64,000 nucleotides of DNA from positions 746,443-810,442 of the forward strand of contig NZ_AHMM02000017.1 of the NCBI RefSeq assembly GCF_000243675.2, in the 5' to 3' direction. Origin of the DNA: Leptospira inadai serovar Lyme str. 10. Lineage in GTDB: Bacteria; Spirochaetota; Leptospiria; Leptospirales; Leptospiraceae. Below are positions 43,980-53,104 of the stretch, in pieces. The position numbers and the translations under genes are program-made. The notes beneath the pieces are model-generated. The model worked only from the letters and a program-made list of their open reading frames with translations, did no database searches and was not told the DNA's origin. How positions within the stretch are numbered: the first letter of the stretch is position 1; each line of letters begins with the position of its first letter.

Positions 43980-46900
43980 TTAAGCATCCGGATTCGGAGC
44001 ATTTCGTCGAACAAAATTGTTTAATTTTTCGATGTAGGAGAAGGCTGCAGGAACGACGACCAAGGTCAGAACCGTGGAAGAAATCAGACCGCCGATAATG
44101 GCGACTCCCATACTTGTTCTCTGTTTCGACGCCTCGTTTAATCCGATTGCTATCGGCAGCATTCCCGCTATCAAAGCGAAGGATGTCATCAAAATCGGGC
44201 GGAGACGTTCTCTACCGGCCTCGATGATCGCCTCCCTCATTTCAACTCCTCTTTGGATCAGCTGATTGGTAAAGTCCACTAATAGAATCGAGTTCTTGGT
44301 GGCGACTCCGATCAGCATGATCAATCCTATCATGGAGAAGATATCCAGGGATTTTTGGGTCAGGAAAAGCGCAATAAACGCACCGCAAAGAGCCAGCGGT
44401 AAGACCAGCATGATCGCGATAGGAGTGATAAAGCTTTCGTAAAGCGATGCGAGAACCATGTAGATGAAAAGGACTCCCAGACCCATAGCGATTCCCATGG
44501 AAGTTCCCATTTCCTTAAAATTCTCCGCCTGCCCCGTATAACCGATCCGAATTCCGGGAGGCAGAGGAAGTTCGCTTTGCGTAATCTGAGTAACTTCCTG
44601 CATCGCTCCTCCCATTCCGGGACCTTCCGGATTTACGTCCCCGTAGATCTCTACGGATTTATTCCGATTCAATCGATTGATCGTCGCGAGGCCCGTGGTT
44701 TCTTCCGCTCGAGCCACGTTCTGGATCGGGATCATCATATTATTAAAGTTCGGAACAAAGGAATTGTAAAAGTTTTCCTTTAAATCTCTCTGTCCTTCCT
44801 TTAATCGAACCCGGATGTCGTACTCCACTCCGTTTTCGCGATACACGGCAGGCGTGGTTCCTTCCACCAATGTCCTCAGTTCGGATCCGATGACCGTACC
44901 GGGAACGCCTAATAACACTTCTCGGTTTCGATCGGGAACGACTCTAAACTCGGGAGCTCCGGCTCTATAGCTGGTATCCACATCTAGTAGGGCCTTCGAT
45001 TCCCTCAATCGAGTGAAAAGTTTATGGGCATAATTTTCAACGGCCTGACCGTTCTGACCGCTGACCACAAGAGTAAACGGCCTCTGCCCTCCACCCACAT
45101 TATCTATATCCTTTACGATCGGGTTGGCGTAGGAAAACGACTCCAATTCTTTCCGGAGAAGATCCTTGAATTCGGAGGTATTCATTTTCCTTTGCTTGGA
45201 AGGGACCATTTCCACGAACATAGTCGTCGTCCGATTCGTATTGAACATTGCCACCACAAGGATTTCCTTATGGAGAGCCATGTTTGCATAAACTTCCTGA
45301 GCTACTTTAGCCATTTTCTCGACGGAAGTACCGGGGGGCATATCCAAAGTTACCTGAAATTTTCCGTTATCCTGCGCGGGAAGGAACGTCTTAGGAATGT
45401 ACTTGGTCAGCATCAAGCTGGCTACGAAAATCAAAACCGCTCCGGAGAGTATCAATACGGGTCTCTTCAACGTGAATTTCAAAACGGAAGCGTATCGATC
45501 CTCAAGCCATGACTGAAAAATATTGAATATGGATAGAATGCTATCGAGTCCCTTCTCCAAAGCTCCGAAAAAAGATCCGATCAGGCCCAGGCCTTTTCTT
45601 ATCAGACCAGGTCGATTTTGCTCGCGGGAGATTCTGGAATAAGCCAACGCTTCCAAAGGAGTGATTTCCGATTTTCCTTTCTTCTTTTTCGAAGCTTCCG
45701 GTGACGCGGAGATCTCCGAAACTGGAGAAGAGTGATTCGAATTCCCGTGTCCGTGACCGGAGATTTTTCCGCCGAAATAGCTGGAGAGCATCGGGGCGAT
45801 CGTCAACGCATCATAAAGGGAAATTAATAGAGCGAAGCAGACCGTAAGCCCGAATTCCCGTAAGAACTGACCCACAACCCCACTCACGAAGGCGATCGGC
45901 AAGAACACGGCGATGACCGTCATCGTAGTTGCAATGACGGCTAACGTTACTTCCTTCGTTCCGTCGATGGATGCCAGACGAGCGGTCTTGCCCATTTCCC
46001 TATGTCTAAAGATATTTTCACGAACGACGATGGCGTCGTCGATCAATAATCCCACTGCGAGACTCAAGGCCAATAGAGTCATGACGTTCACCGTAAAACC
46101 GGCGACGGCCATGAGAATAAAGGCGCCTAGCAAAGAGTTCGGTAATGCGAGCCCGGTAATGATCGTGGATCTAACGCTTCCTAAAAATAAGAGCACCACT
46201 ACGATCGTAAGTGCGATCCCGATCAGAATCGTTTCCTTTACGTCGTAAATATTATCGTCGATCATGATGGAATTATCGTTTGCCATTGCGAGCTTGGGAG
46301 TTCCCTCCCTCTTGGCGAGCTCCTTATTTAATTCCCCGACTCTCTTCTTGACTTCCTGAGCTACTGCAACCGTATTCGCTCCGGATTGTTTATAAACCAG
46401 CAGAAAGATGGCTTTTTTTCCGTTAAAATAAGCTCTGGAAGTTTCGTCTTCCATCGTGTCTTTTACTTCGCCCAGTTGCCCGATTCTTACGGGAACTTCG
46501 TTACCGAATAAAGAGATCGGCGTGTCCCTAATTTCCTGGGGGGATTGAAACTCGTTAATCGTTCGATAGACTAATTCCCTATCGGACTTACTTACTTTTC
46601 CCGCCGGAATATTCGTCCCACCGGAAGCCAGTCGATTCGAAACCACCGAGGCCGGAATCATATGCGCTTTCAATTTCGAGCGATCTAGCTCGACATGGAT
46701 CTCCCTTTTACGACCTCCGTAAATGGTGATATTTCCGACATCCTTTGCGGTCAAAAGATTCTGCTTAATCTCTTCGCTGGCGATATCGAATAAAGTCGCT
46801 TCCGGCAGATCCGCCTGTAGTGCAAGAATCAAAATCGGTTGATCCGCAGGATCGATCCTTCGAATGATCGGTTCTTTTGCGTCATCGGGGAGTTTGGGTT

Positions 46901-47246
46901 TTACCGCAGCGACCTTATCCCGAACCTGCTGCTCCGCGTATTTCACGTCGGTTTCCAGCGTGAATTCCACAATGACGGTTCCGGATCCTTCGCTGCAAGC
47001 GGACTTAATCCGCTTTACCCCGGAGATCGTAGATAACTCGTCTTCGACAGGTTTTGCAATCAAGGTTTCGATCTCGTTGGGGGCGGCTCCGGGATAAGGA
47101 ACGGTTACCGTCACGACCGGAATCGTAACGTTTGGAAATAAATCCACTCCAAGCTTGTTCAAGGATAAATATCCCGTAACGAGAATGATGAGGACCGTAC
47201 AGGTGATGAATATAGGTCGTTTAATCGACAGTTCTGCGAAGTTCAT
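43980..47246 (-). CDS. RND multidrug efflux transporter (HAE1 type)
   Basis: Inner-membrane proton antiporter of 1088 residues, with the usual two-fold repeat of six helices and large periplasmic loops. Motifs are FITCTVLIILVTGYLSL, VTVPYPGAAPNEIETLI (start of PN1), GLLIDDAIVVRENIFRHREM (TM4 Asp pair for proton relay) and IGLIMLIGVATKNSILLVDF in the second half. A central cytoplasmic stretch of about 100 residues (about 488-585) is longer than in AcrB by roughly 60 residues and holds GHGHGNSNHSS and KKKKGK. It overlaps the TolC-like gene by ATGA. No adaptor (MFP) gene accompanies it. Confidence 0.95.
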   Translation of the reverse strand: MNFAELSIKRPIFITCTVLIILVTGYLSLNKLGVDLFPNVTIPVVTVTVPYPGAAPNEIETLIAKPVEDELSTISGVKRIKSACSEGSGTVIVEFTLETDVKYAEQQVRDKVAAVKPKLPDDAKEPIIRRIDPADQPILILALQADLPEATLFDIASEEIKQNLLTAKDVGNITIYGGRKREIHVELDRSKLKAHMIPASVVSNRLASGGTNIPAGKVSKSDRELVYRTINEFQSPQEIRDTPISLFGNEVPVRIGQLGEVKDTMEDETSRAYFNGKKAIFLLVYKQSGANTVAVAQEVKKRVGELNKELAKREGTPKLAMANDNSIMIDDNIYDVKETILIGIALTIVVVLLFLGSVRSTIITGLALPNSLLGAFILMAVAGFTVNVMTLLALSLAVGLLIDDAIVVRENIFRHREMGKTARLASIDGTKEVTLAVIATTMTVIAVFLPIAFVSGVVGQFLREFGLTVCFALLISLYDALTIAPMLSSYFGGKISGHGHGNSNHSSPVSEISASPEASKKKKGKSEITPLEALAYSRISREQNRPGLIRKGLGLIGSFFGALEKGLDSILSIFNIFQSWLEDRYASVLKFTLKRPVLILSGAVLIFVASLMLTKYIPKTFLPAQDNGKFQVTLDMPPGTSVEKMAKVAQEVYANMALHKEILVVAMFNTNRTTTMFVEMVPSKQRKMNTSEFKDLLRKELESFSYANPIVKDIDNVGGGQRPFTLVVSGQNGQAVENYAHKLFTRLRESKALLDVDTSYRAGAPEFRVVPDRNREVLLGVPGTVIGSELRTLVEGTTPAVYRENGVEYDIRVRLKEGQRDLKENFYNSFVPNFNNMMIPIQNVARAEETTGLATINRLNRNKSVEIYGDVNPEGPGMGGAMQEVTQITQSELPLPPGIRIGYTGQAENFKEMGTSMGIAMGLGVLFIYMVLASLYESFITPIAIMLVLPLALCGAFIALFLTQKSLDIFSMIGLIMLIGVATKNSILLVDFTNQLIQRGVEMREAIIEAGRERLRPILMTSFALIAGMLPIAIGLNEASKQRTSMGVAIIGGLISSTVLTLVVVPAAFSYIEKLNNFVRRNAPNPDA

Positions 47247-48817
47247 CGTAAGTCTCCGATAGTTTGATTTAGTACTTCCTCGGGGTCCATTCCATATTTT
47301 TGAAATAGAGTTCCCTTGGAGAGTTCGTATTGCACGAGCGCGGTATTATAATTAACTTTTGCTTGCATGAGTCCGTATCTGGCCTGGGCAACCAGATCCA
47401 ATGCGTTCTTAACATTTACGGATGTGGTTCTTCCAAATCTGTAACGAGGCAGTATTCCCGTATAGAATTTCTCGGCCTGCTCTAAGTTCTTTTTAGACTC
47501 TTCCAAAACATCATACGTGATTCTAATTCTTTCCAAGCCTTGTCGAACATCCGTTTTCACTTGGTCCTTGGTCTGTTCTAGAAGAAGGTCTATTTTTTTA
47601 CTCTGGATTTGCGCGTTTTTAAATTCCGCTCTCGCAGTATCGTTACCGATCGGAGTTTCCATTTTTATTTCCGCAGAGTTTTGAGTATACCGACCGACGC
47701 CTACTCCGTTAAAATCCTGGGGAAAATTTCTATCATAGGTTTTTGAATTGTAAGTCCCGCTTATATAAAGAGATGGTAATAATCCATTTTTTGCAATTTC
47801 CAAAGCAGAAATCGCATTCTGTCTCTGCAATACTAGGCTTCTAAAATCATACCGGTGCAAAAACGCCTCGTCCATCTCCTGAGCCTCGTTTTTGGAAGGA
47901 TCAAAACGTTCTTCCAAACTGGTCTCCAATTCAAACGGAGTTTCGGGATCCTTACTTAAAGAAACTAGAAGATCACGACGCGTGCGATCCCGTTCCAATT
48001 TTGTTTGTCTGAGTTGGTTTTCCGCCGCGATCAGCAATGCGTTCCATTGTCCCGATTCGTATTCTTCGGCCACGCCCAAACGGATTTTAGAAGAGGTGAT
48101 CTCTTTTACGTTCTTAACGCTCTTCACTAAAAGCGCGGCGGTTCTCAAATTTTCTTCCGCTAACGACAAATTCCAAAATGCGAGTATGGATTGAACCACC
48201 GTCCTCGATAACGCATTCATCGCGTCCAGGCGGCGGACTGCGGAACTACGCTTGCTCATGTCCAAATTTCTTTTTTGTTGATAACCGAATATGTTTTTCA
48301 AAAGGTCCTGCTTTAAAGTAAAGCCGATACTCCCGAAATGCAGACTGGGCTGTGCGAATTGTTGGGCAATTGTTCCTTGCTGCTCGGGACGTTTTCCTGC
48401 ATCCGTTTCGTAACGATTATCGGCGACGGTGACACCCAATGTGGTCCCGCTCGTAAATGCCTTGGAAAGTCCTCCGGAAATCGTATTATTTGTAATATTC
48501 CGACCTTGTAATGTATACTGAGGAAGAGGGAGGTTTACCGTCTTTTGCGTATTGGCGGTGATATTTCCGATAAAATTATATTTACCGTTCTCCTTCTCCC
48601 AATCGTACTCGGAGTTGTCTAAATCCAATCTGGCGATCTTGGCTTGAACCGAATTTTCCATAGCGTAGCGAATGAGTCTCGATGTGTTCCAAGTCCTTCC
48701 CTTCCTGAACTCGGATTCTTGGAGAGATTCCGGAAACAAGGAAAAACCCCAAAAAATCATCCCGACAGAAACGCCTCGGAACAAAAAGATTCTCTTAGAA
48801 TTCCAATGTTCTTTCAT
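47243..48817 (-). CDS. TolC-family outer-membrane efflux protein
   Basis: A 524-residue outer-membrane factor with signal peptide IFLFRGVSVGMIFWGFSLFP. It has the TolC-type layout of two related coiled halves: RLIRYAMENSVQAKIARLDL at the start of half 1, DFRSLVLQRQNAISALEIAK (half 2 start) and VQYELSKGTLFQKYGMDPEE near the end. Ribosome binding site is CGGAG before the ATG. It is the first gene of the operon, directly followed by the RND pump with a four-base overlap, and its promoter region contains the four operator half-sites. Confidence 0.9.
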   Translation of the reverse strand: MKEHWNSKRIFLFRGVSVGMIFWGFSLFPESLQESEFRKGRTWNTSRLIRYAMENSVQAKIARLDLDNSEYDWEKENGKYNFIGNITANTQKTVNLPLPQYTLQGRNITNNTISGGLSKAFTSGTTLGVTVADNRYETDAGKRPEQQGTIAQQFAQPSLHFGSIGFTLKQDLLKNIFGYQQKRNLDMSKRSSAVRRLDAMNALSRTVVQSILAFWNLSLAEENLRTAALLVKSVKNVKEITSSKIRLGVAEEYESGQWNALLIAAENQLRQTKLERDRTRRDLLVSLSKDPETPFELETSLEERFDPSKNEAQEMDEAFLHRYDFRSLVLQRQNAISALEIAKNGLLPSLYISGTYNSKTYDRNFPQDFNGVGVGRYTQNSAEIKMETPIGNDTARAEFKNAQIQSKKIDLLLEQTKDQVKTDVRQGLERIRITYDVLEESKKNLEQAEKFYTGILPRYRFGRTTSVNVKNALDLVAQARYGLMQAKVNYNTALVQYELSKGTLFQKYGMDPEEVLNQTIGDLR

Positions 48818-48829
48818 ATGACTCCGATT

Positions 48830-48891
48830 GGAAACAATTTTAGTTTTTTATGTTTCCTTTATTGGAAACAATATTTGTATTTTTTGTTTCC
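48830..48891. promoter_or_regulatory. Four-half-site operator of the RND operon
   Basis: GGAAACA occurs at 48830-48836 and 48864-48870, and its reverse complement TGTTTCC at 48851-48857 and 48885-48891. Outer pairs form two 28-base inverted repeats (7-N14-7) 34 bases apart. The inner pair, TGTTTCC-TTTATT-GGAAACA, is a palindrome with six-base spacing, like the TetR site at 35.4 kb. The array lies 13 bases upstream of the TolC-family ATG, so its likely ligand is the operon's own TetR protein. Confidence 0.75.
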
Positions 48892-48936
48892 ATGTCTACA
48901 AAAAATCAATTTTTTTGGCGAATATTTTATTTGATT

Positions 48937-49264
48937 TTAAGTCTCATTATCGGAATAAAAAATGAATGAGCATCCGTGGCCTAAAACTTCCCAACCAAAC
49001 CTTTCTCGAGCTGTGTCGAAAATCCTCCCCTGAACCGATTGAGACCGGCAACCCTCTAGGTTCCGAAACGCCTCAATCAACCCAGGAAGGACGAGAATTC
49101 GAGGCGGTATCGGAAGCCGAGGGAATACGCCAATCGCAAACGTAAGGCGATTCGTCTTTTCCCGTGTAAATTCGCGCCAACCCGAACCCGGTTCCCGTTG
49201 GCGCAGGACTTTATTCGAAAATCGAATCTCGCGCTTGTTTGCTTAAAATGAACTGCGCACCGGA
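48937..49264. other. Structured or remnant element upstream of the hybrid kinase
   Basis: No intact gene. Three hairpin-forming blocks follow each other: GATTGAG/CTCAATC (49037-49043/49072-49078, with AACC/GGTT nested), AATCGC/GCGATT near 49130-49160, and GCGCCAAC/GTTGGCGC (49174-49181/49197-49204). On the minus strand one frame stays open for about 100 codons, ending at TAA 48937-48939, without an ATG; it reads for example RLTFAIGVFPRLPIPPRILV. This could be a decayed gene, a dispersed element, or a structured RNA. Confidence 0.4.
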
Positions 49265-49571
49265 AAAATGGCGGAGAATCTTAGGTAAAGTCGACCAATA
49301 AATGATAGAGAACAGTCCAGTCGGTGACCGAATTCAAATGGTTATCGAAATTCCTAGCGAAATTGATTCCTTCCTCTCGGCGCTCGGAGGCGTTCTTGGG
49401 ACAAAGTCCATCCCACTCCGAAGTCAAAATCGAACCAGGCGGGAATCGAAAGGGAGAGTTTGGAAATTCCTCGTTTTTATGCAAGATCGCAAATTCGAAT
49501 TCAGAATCGGCCAGGTGTTTGCGGAGATTCCGGTAAATTTTTTGCCGCCTAACCGTCGAAACTTCCGTTAA
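49265..49571 (+). pseudogene. Truncated duplicate of the hybrid kinase 5' end
   Basis: Bases 49265-49388 match 49570-49695, which cover the start of the intact kinase gene, with scattered substitutions and a 2-base length difference. The duplicate's own ATG at 49268 runs into TAA after MAENLR, where the kinase reads MVENLAKI. A later ATG (49302) opens an 89-codon frame carrying the shared IQMVIEIPSEIDSFLSALG, after which similarity ends. It looks like a partial tandem duplication that no longer encodes a kinase. Confidence 0.75.
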
Positions 49572-49572
49572 A

Positions 49573-51939
49573 ATGGTAGAGAATCTAGCTAAAATTCGAC
49601 CAATAAATGGTGGGGATCCCTCCAGGCGGCGACACCGGATTCAGATGGTTATCGAAATTCCTAACGAAATTGATTCCTTCCTCTCAGTGCTCGGAAAGGC
49701 AAAATCGGTCCGATTATTTTTGCTGAAAATTCTCCGGGACGGGGACGATCAGGTTTTTGATTGGAAATTCGCCTACTGCAATGAAGGCGCCGCGGAAAGC
49801 TTAAATTTGTCCCTGCACCAAGTGATAGGAAGGACCTTTCGTGAAATACATCCCGGGGTGCTGGAACGAAAACCGGATCTACTGAATTTTATTTCCTCTC
49901 TCGCCGCAAAAGGTTCGGAATGGAAAGGCACGCTGCCGTCCAGTGCTTCCGGGAAGCCTTACGACTGCACTCTCTTCTCTCCCTTGGATGATTGGGTCGT
50001 CTCCATCACTCAGGATATGTCGTCCGAAATAAAACAGAAGGATATCTATCGCCAGGCAGCCTTAATTAGTACCGAATCCATCTATTATTTCGAGCCCTTT
50101 TATAACTCAAAAAAAGACATTATCGATTTTACCTTAACCGAAGTAAATCCTGCGGGAGAGCTCGAATTAGCGCAAAGTAAGGAAACCATTATCGGGAAGG
50201 GACTCTGCGAATTGTTTCATATCGATCCGAAATCGGAATTTCTGAATGATTATAAAAACGTTTTTATCAACGGCAGGCCCTTCCAAAAGGAATATACCGT
50301 CCAAAACGACGATTCGCTTTCCGGAACTTACTTTCAGCATGTAACCAGCCTACCGGAAGGGATACTGATCGCTAACCGAAATATAACGGAATTGCGGAAA
50401 GTCGAACAGGAAATCAGAAGTCAGAAAGAAGAGCTAGAACAAACCTACCAGGCTTCCAACGACGGATATTGGAATTACGATGTCAAGAGTCGGAAACTAT
50501 TCCTCTCTCGTCGATGGAAGAATATGCTCGGCTACGAGGATCATGAAATAATCAACGATTTGCGCAGCTTGCTTAGGCTAGTCCATCCGGAAGATTCGCA
50601 TATAATCGCATCCTCGATCTCCAAAGAAAATCTGGAAAAAATCGTAAGATTCAACGAAATCCTACGCTTCAGAAAAAAAGACGGGAACTATCTGTACATC
50701 CAGTCTAGGGCCATCGTACTAAGATCGGAAAACGGAGAACCGATCCGGATGGTCGGAACCCATACGGATATCACCAGTATTAAAGAAACGGAAAATGCCT
50801 TGGCTCTCGCCAAAGAAAAAGCGGAAGCCGCAGACAGGGCCAAATCGGAATTTTTAGGAATGATCTCCCACGAAATGAGAACTCCTCTGCATGGTATTGC
50901 CGGAATGGCGAATTTACTCGAGCAAACTTCCCTCGATCGTTCACAACGGGAATTTCTGAAAGATCTAGTTTCCTCTACGGATATACTCACGCAGTTGATA
51001 GACGATCTCCTCGAAGTAATAACGTTGGACAATCCTAAAATTAAGATTCGGGAAGAGACCGTGGATCTGTCGGCCATGTTAACTCATTTAAGCGGCTTAA
51101 TCCTGCCGAAAACCGCGGCAAAAGGATTGGAATTCAATCTTAAAACCGAAGCGAATGTTCCGACTTCCATCCTAGGGGATCGATTTCGCATCGAACAGAT
51201 CCTCCTAAATTTCATCACGAATTCGATCAAGTTCACCGAAGTCGGATCCGTCGATTTGCGACTGGCATTGGAAGAAACATCCATCGTCTTCAAAGTCATA
51301 GATACCGGAATAGGAATTTCAAAGGATGCGTACGAACGAATCTTCGAAGCATTCCATCAGGAGGACCTAGCATATACCCGCAAATATAAAGGAGTAGGCT
51401 TAGGGCTTTATATATGTAAGAAACTCGCGGAGAAAATGGGAGGCGTAATTAATTTGGATTCGGAACAAAATCAAGGTTCCACATTTACGCTAAAACTTCC
51501 CCTACGAATATCCGATCGACCGGCAATCGTCGAAACGAAAGCTTTCACGAAAGAAATTCCGAAGCTTCCTTTCCTAAAAGCGTTGGTCGTCGACGATAAC
51601 GAAATCAATTGCAAGATTCTTTCCAAGCTCGTGGAAAAGACCGGAGCAAAAACGGTATTGAGCTACGGCGGAGAGGATGCAGTAACCCGATTCAAAGCCG
51701 ATCCGAAGTCGTTTAACATAATTTTTTTGGATTTGCAAATGCCGGGAATGGATGGGTACCAAACCGCAGACGCGATCCGCGCCGCGGGAGAGTTCGGTCG
51801 GAGCGTGGATATCATAGCAGTGACGGCAAGTTCCTTTTCGGAAACATATATGGAATGCGTCGAACACAGGATTACGGGATTTTTAGGTAAGCCTTATAAT
51901 CCCGAACAGCTCTATTCAATTTTAGAAAAGTTTCTTTAA
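49573..51939 (+). CDS. Hybrid sensor histidine kinase with PAS domains and receiver
   Basis: A 788-residue cytoplasmic sensor. Parts in order: PAS-like region (about 30-150), second PAS (165-280), a clear PAS/PAC (about 290-410; DGYWNYDVKSRKLFLSRRWK to EPIRMVGTHTDIT), a HisKA domain with FLGMISHEMRTPLHGIAGMA (phospho-His about residue 434), HATPase (N-box ILLNFITNSIKFTE, G1 IDTGIGISK, G2 GVGLGLYICKKL) and a C-terminal receiver with VDDNEIN, phospho-Asp in IIFLDLQMPGMDG and VTASSF...GKPYNP. All kinase boxes are intact. The start is the ATG one base after the preceding frame's stop; the upstream duplication makes an origin by rearrangement likely. No output regulator is adjacent. Confidence 0.93.
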   Translation: MVENLAKIRPINGGDPSRRRHRIQMVIEIPNEIDSFLSVLGKAKSVRLFLLKILRDGDDQVFDWKFAYCNEGAAESLNLSLHQVIGRTFREIHPGVLERKPDLLNFISSLAAKGSEWKGTLPSSASGKPYDCTLFSPLDDWVVSITQDMSSEIKQKDIYRQAALISTESIYYFEPFYNSKKDIIDFTLTEVNPAGELELAQSKETIIGKGLCELFHIDPKSEFLNDYKNVFINGRPFQKEYTVQNDDSLSGTYFQHVTSLPEGILIANRNITELRKVEQEIRSQKEELEQTYQASNDGYWNYDVKSRKLFLSRRWKNMLGYEDHEIINDLRSLLRLVHPEDSHIIASSISKENLEKIVRFNEILRFRKKDGNYLYIQSRAIVLRSENGEPIRMVGTHTDITSIKETENALALAKEKAEAADRAKSEFLGMISHEMRTPLHGIAGMANLLEQTSLDRSQREFLKDLVSSTDILTQLIDDLLEVITLDNPKIKIREETVDLSAMLTHLSGLILPKTAAKGLEFNLKTEANVPTSILGDRFRIEQILLNFITNSIKFTEVGSVDLRLALEETSIVFKVIDTGIGISKDAYERIFEAFHQEDLAYTRKYKGVGLGLYICKKLAEKMGGVINLDSEQNQGSTFTLKLPLRISDRPAIVETKAFTKEIPKLPFLKALVVDDNEINCKILSKLVEKTGAKTVLSYGGEDAVTRFKADPKSFNIIFLDLQMPGMDGYQTADAIRAAGEFGRSVDIIAVTASSFSETYMECVEHRITGFLGKPYNPEQLYSILEKFL

Positions 51940-51981
51940 GGATTGCTTGCTTGCAAGAGTCAAAACGGTTATCCTGCGAAT

Positions 51982-52974
51982 ATGGAACATCTTCGTCCAT
52001 TCAATCCACCGATTCACCTTAGACATCCTTTCATACAAACGGTTCTCGCTTCCTTACTCAAACAAAAAAAGCCGAATCACCCGATGGATCGCGGGGCTAG
52101 ACCGGTAGTGTTGGACGCCGGAAAAGGAGTCAAATTAATCGGCCATTATTCGAAAGCTCCCGAAAATAAGGCGCTCTTGATTTTGATCCACGGTTGGGAA
52201 GGAAGCATCGATTCCAATTACATCCAAAGAACCGGAAGAAAATTCTTCGAGAGGGGGATCTCAATTTTTCGATTGAACCTACGCGATCACGGCGAAACCC
52301 ATCATCTGAATCCGGAACCGTTCAATGGAAGTTTGATTCGAGAAACATACGAGGCCGTCCGGAAAGCCGCCAGAGAATACGGGAAAAAAATTCCGGTCTA
52401 CATCGCAGGATTTTCTCTCGGCGGAAATTTCACGCTTAGAATCGCTAGAGAGCATTCGAAAGGAAAACATCCGGTACCGAATTTAAAGCATTGCATCGCA
52501 GTCAGTCCCGCTCTACATCCCAAAAGCGCTACGGAAATGATGGATTCGAAATTGATCATCGGAAAATATTTCAGGGACAAGTGGAGAGCCTCGTTGGCCA
52601 AAAAGAACGTTCACTTTCCCGAGCTGCATCCGTATCCGGAAATCATGCAGGGAAAATCGGTGATGGAAATGACCGATAGAATCATATCAAGCACCCATCA
52701 ATTCAAGACTACCGACGATTATTTTCTATCATACACCTTGGGCTCCAAGGATTTTAAGGGACTCAAAGTAGCTGTAACTATTGTTACATCGGAAGACGAC
52801 CCGATTATACGTCCGAACGAATTTCGCGAACTCCCTTCCAACTCTAGACTCAAGATCCTTATCCAGAAATATGGAGGACATAACGGCTTTTACGAAAATC
52901 TAAAAGGTGACTGTTGGTATTTCAAAGTTTTAGAAACCATCTTCCATCAAAAAACAACTTTAAAACAGGTTTAG
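51982..52974 (+). CDS. YheT-family alpha/beta-hydrolase
   Basis: A 330-residue hydrolase of the YheT/ABHD1 type. It begins MEHLRPFNPPIHLRHPFIQT, the usual 'F.PP.W.RN.H.QT' opening. Then ILIHGWEGSIDSNYI, RLNLRDHGETHHL, the nucleophile elbow IAGFSLGGNFTLRIAREH and a C-terminal YGGHNGF holding the His, with TSEDDPII supplying the acid. These enzymes probably hydrolyse lipid or carboxyl esters. The start is the ATG that gives the family N-terminus, though its binding site is weak. It lies 43 bases behind the hybrid kinase. Confidence 0.88.
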   Translation: MEHLRPFNPPIHLRHPFIQTVLASLLKQKKPNHPMDRGARPVVLDAGKGVKLIGHYSKAPENKALLILIHGWEGSIDSNYIQRTGRKFFERGISIFRLNLRDHGETHHLNPEPFNGSLIRETYEAVRKAAREYGKKIPVYIAGFSLGGNFTLRIAREHSKGKHPVPNLKHCIAVSPALHPKSATEMMDSKLIIGKYFRDKWRASLAKKNVHFPELHPYPEIMQGKSVMEMTDRIISSTHQFKTTDDYFLSYTLGSKDFKGLKVAVTIVTSEDDPIIRPNEFRELPSNSRLKILIQKYGGHNGFYENLKGDCWYFKVLETIFHQKTTLKQV

Positions 52975-53104
52975 AGTCCAAATTAGAATGATCGTAAAAG
53001 AACTTGCTTTTCCGCCCTTTGCGATAAATTGGAACCGGAATGCATCTCGTTCTTGAACAACGGTTCAAAATAAGACGAACGCCTTTCGTTATAGGAGATA
53101 TATC

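Noticed and set aside
49037..49078. SAM-riboswitch-like CCGGCAACC motif
   Set aside because: CCGGCAACCCTCTAGGTT resembles part of SAM-type aptamers, but the other conserved strands are not present and the downstream gene is a broken kinase copy, not a methionine gene.
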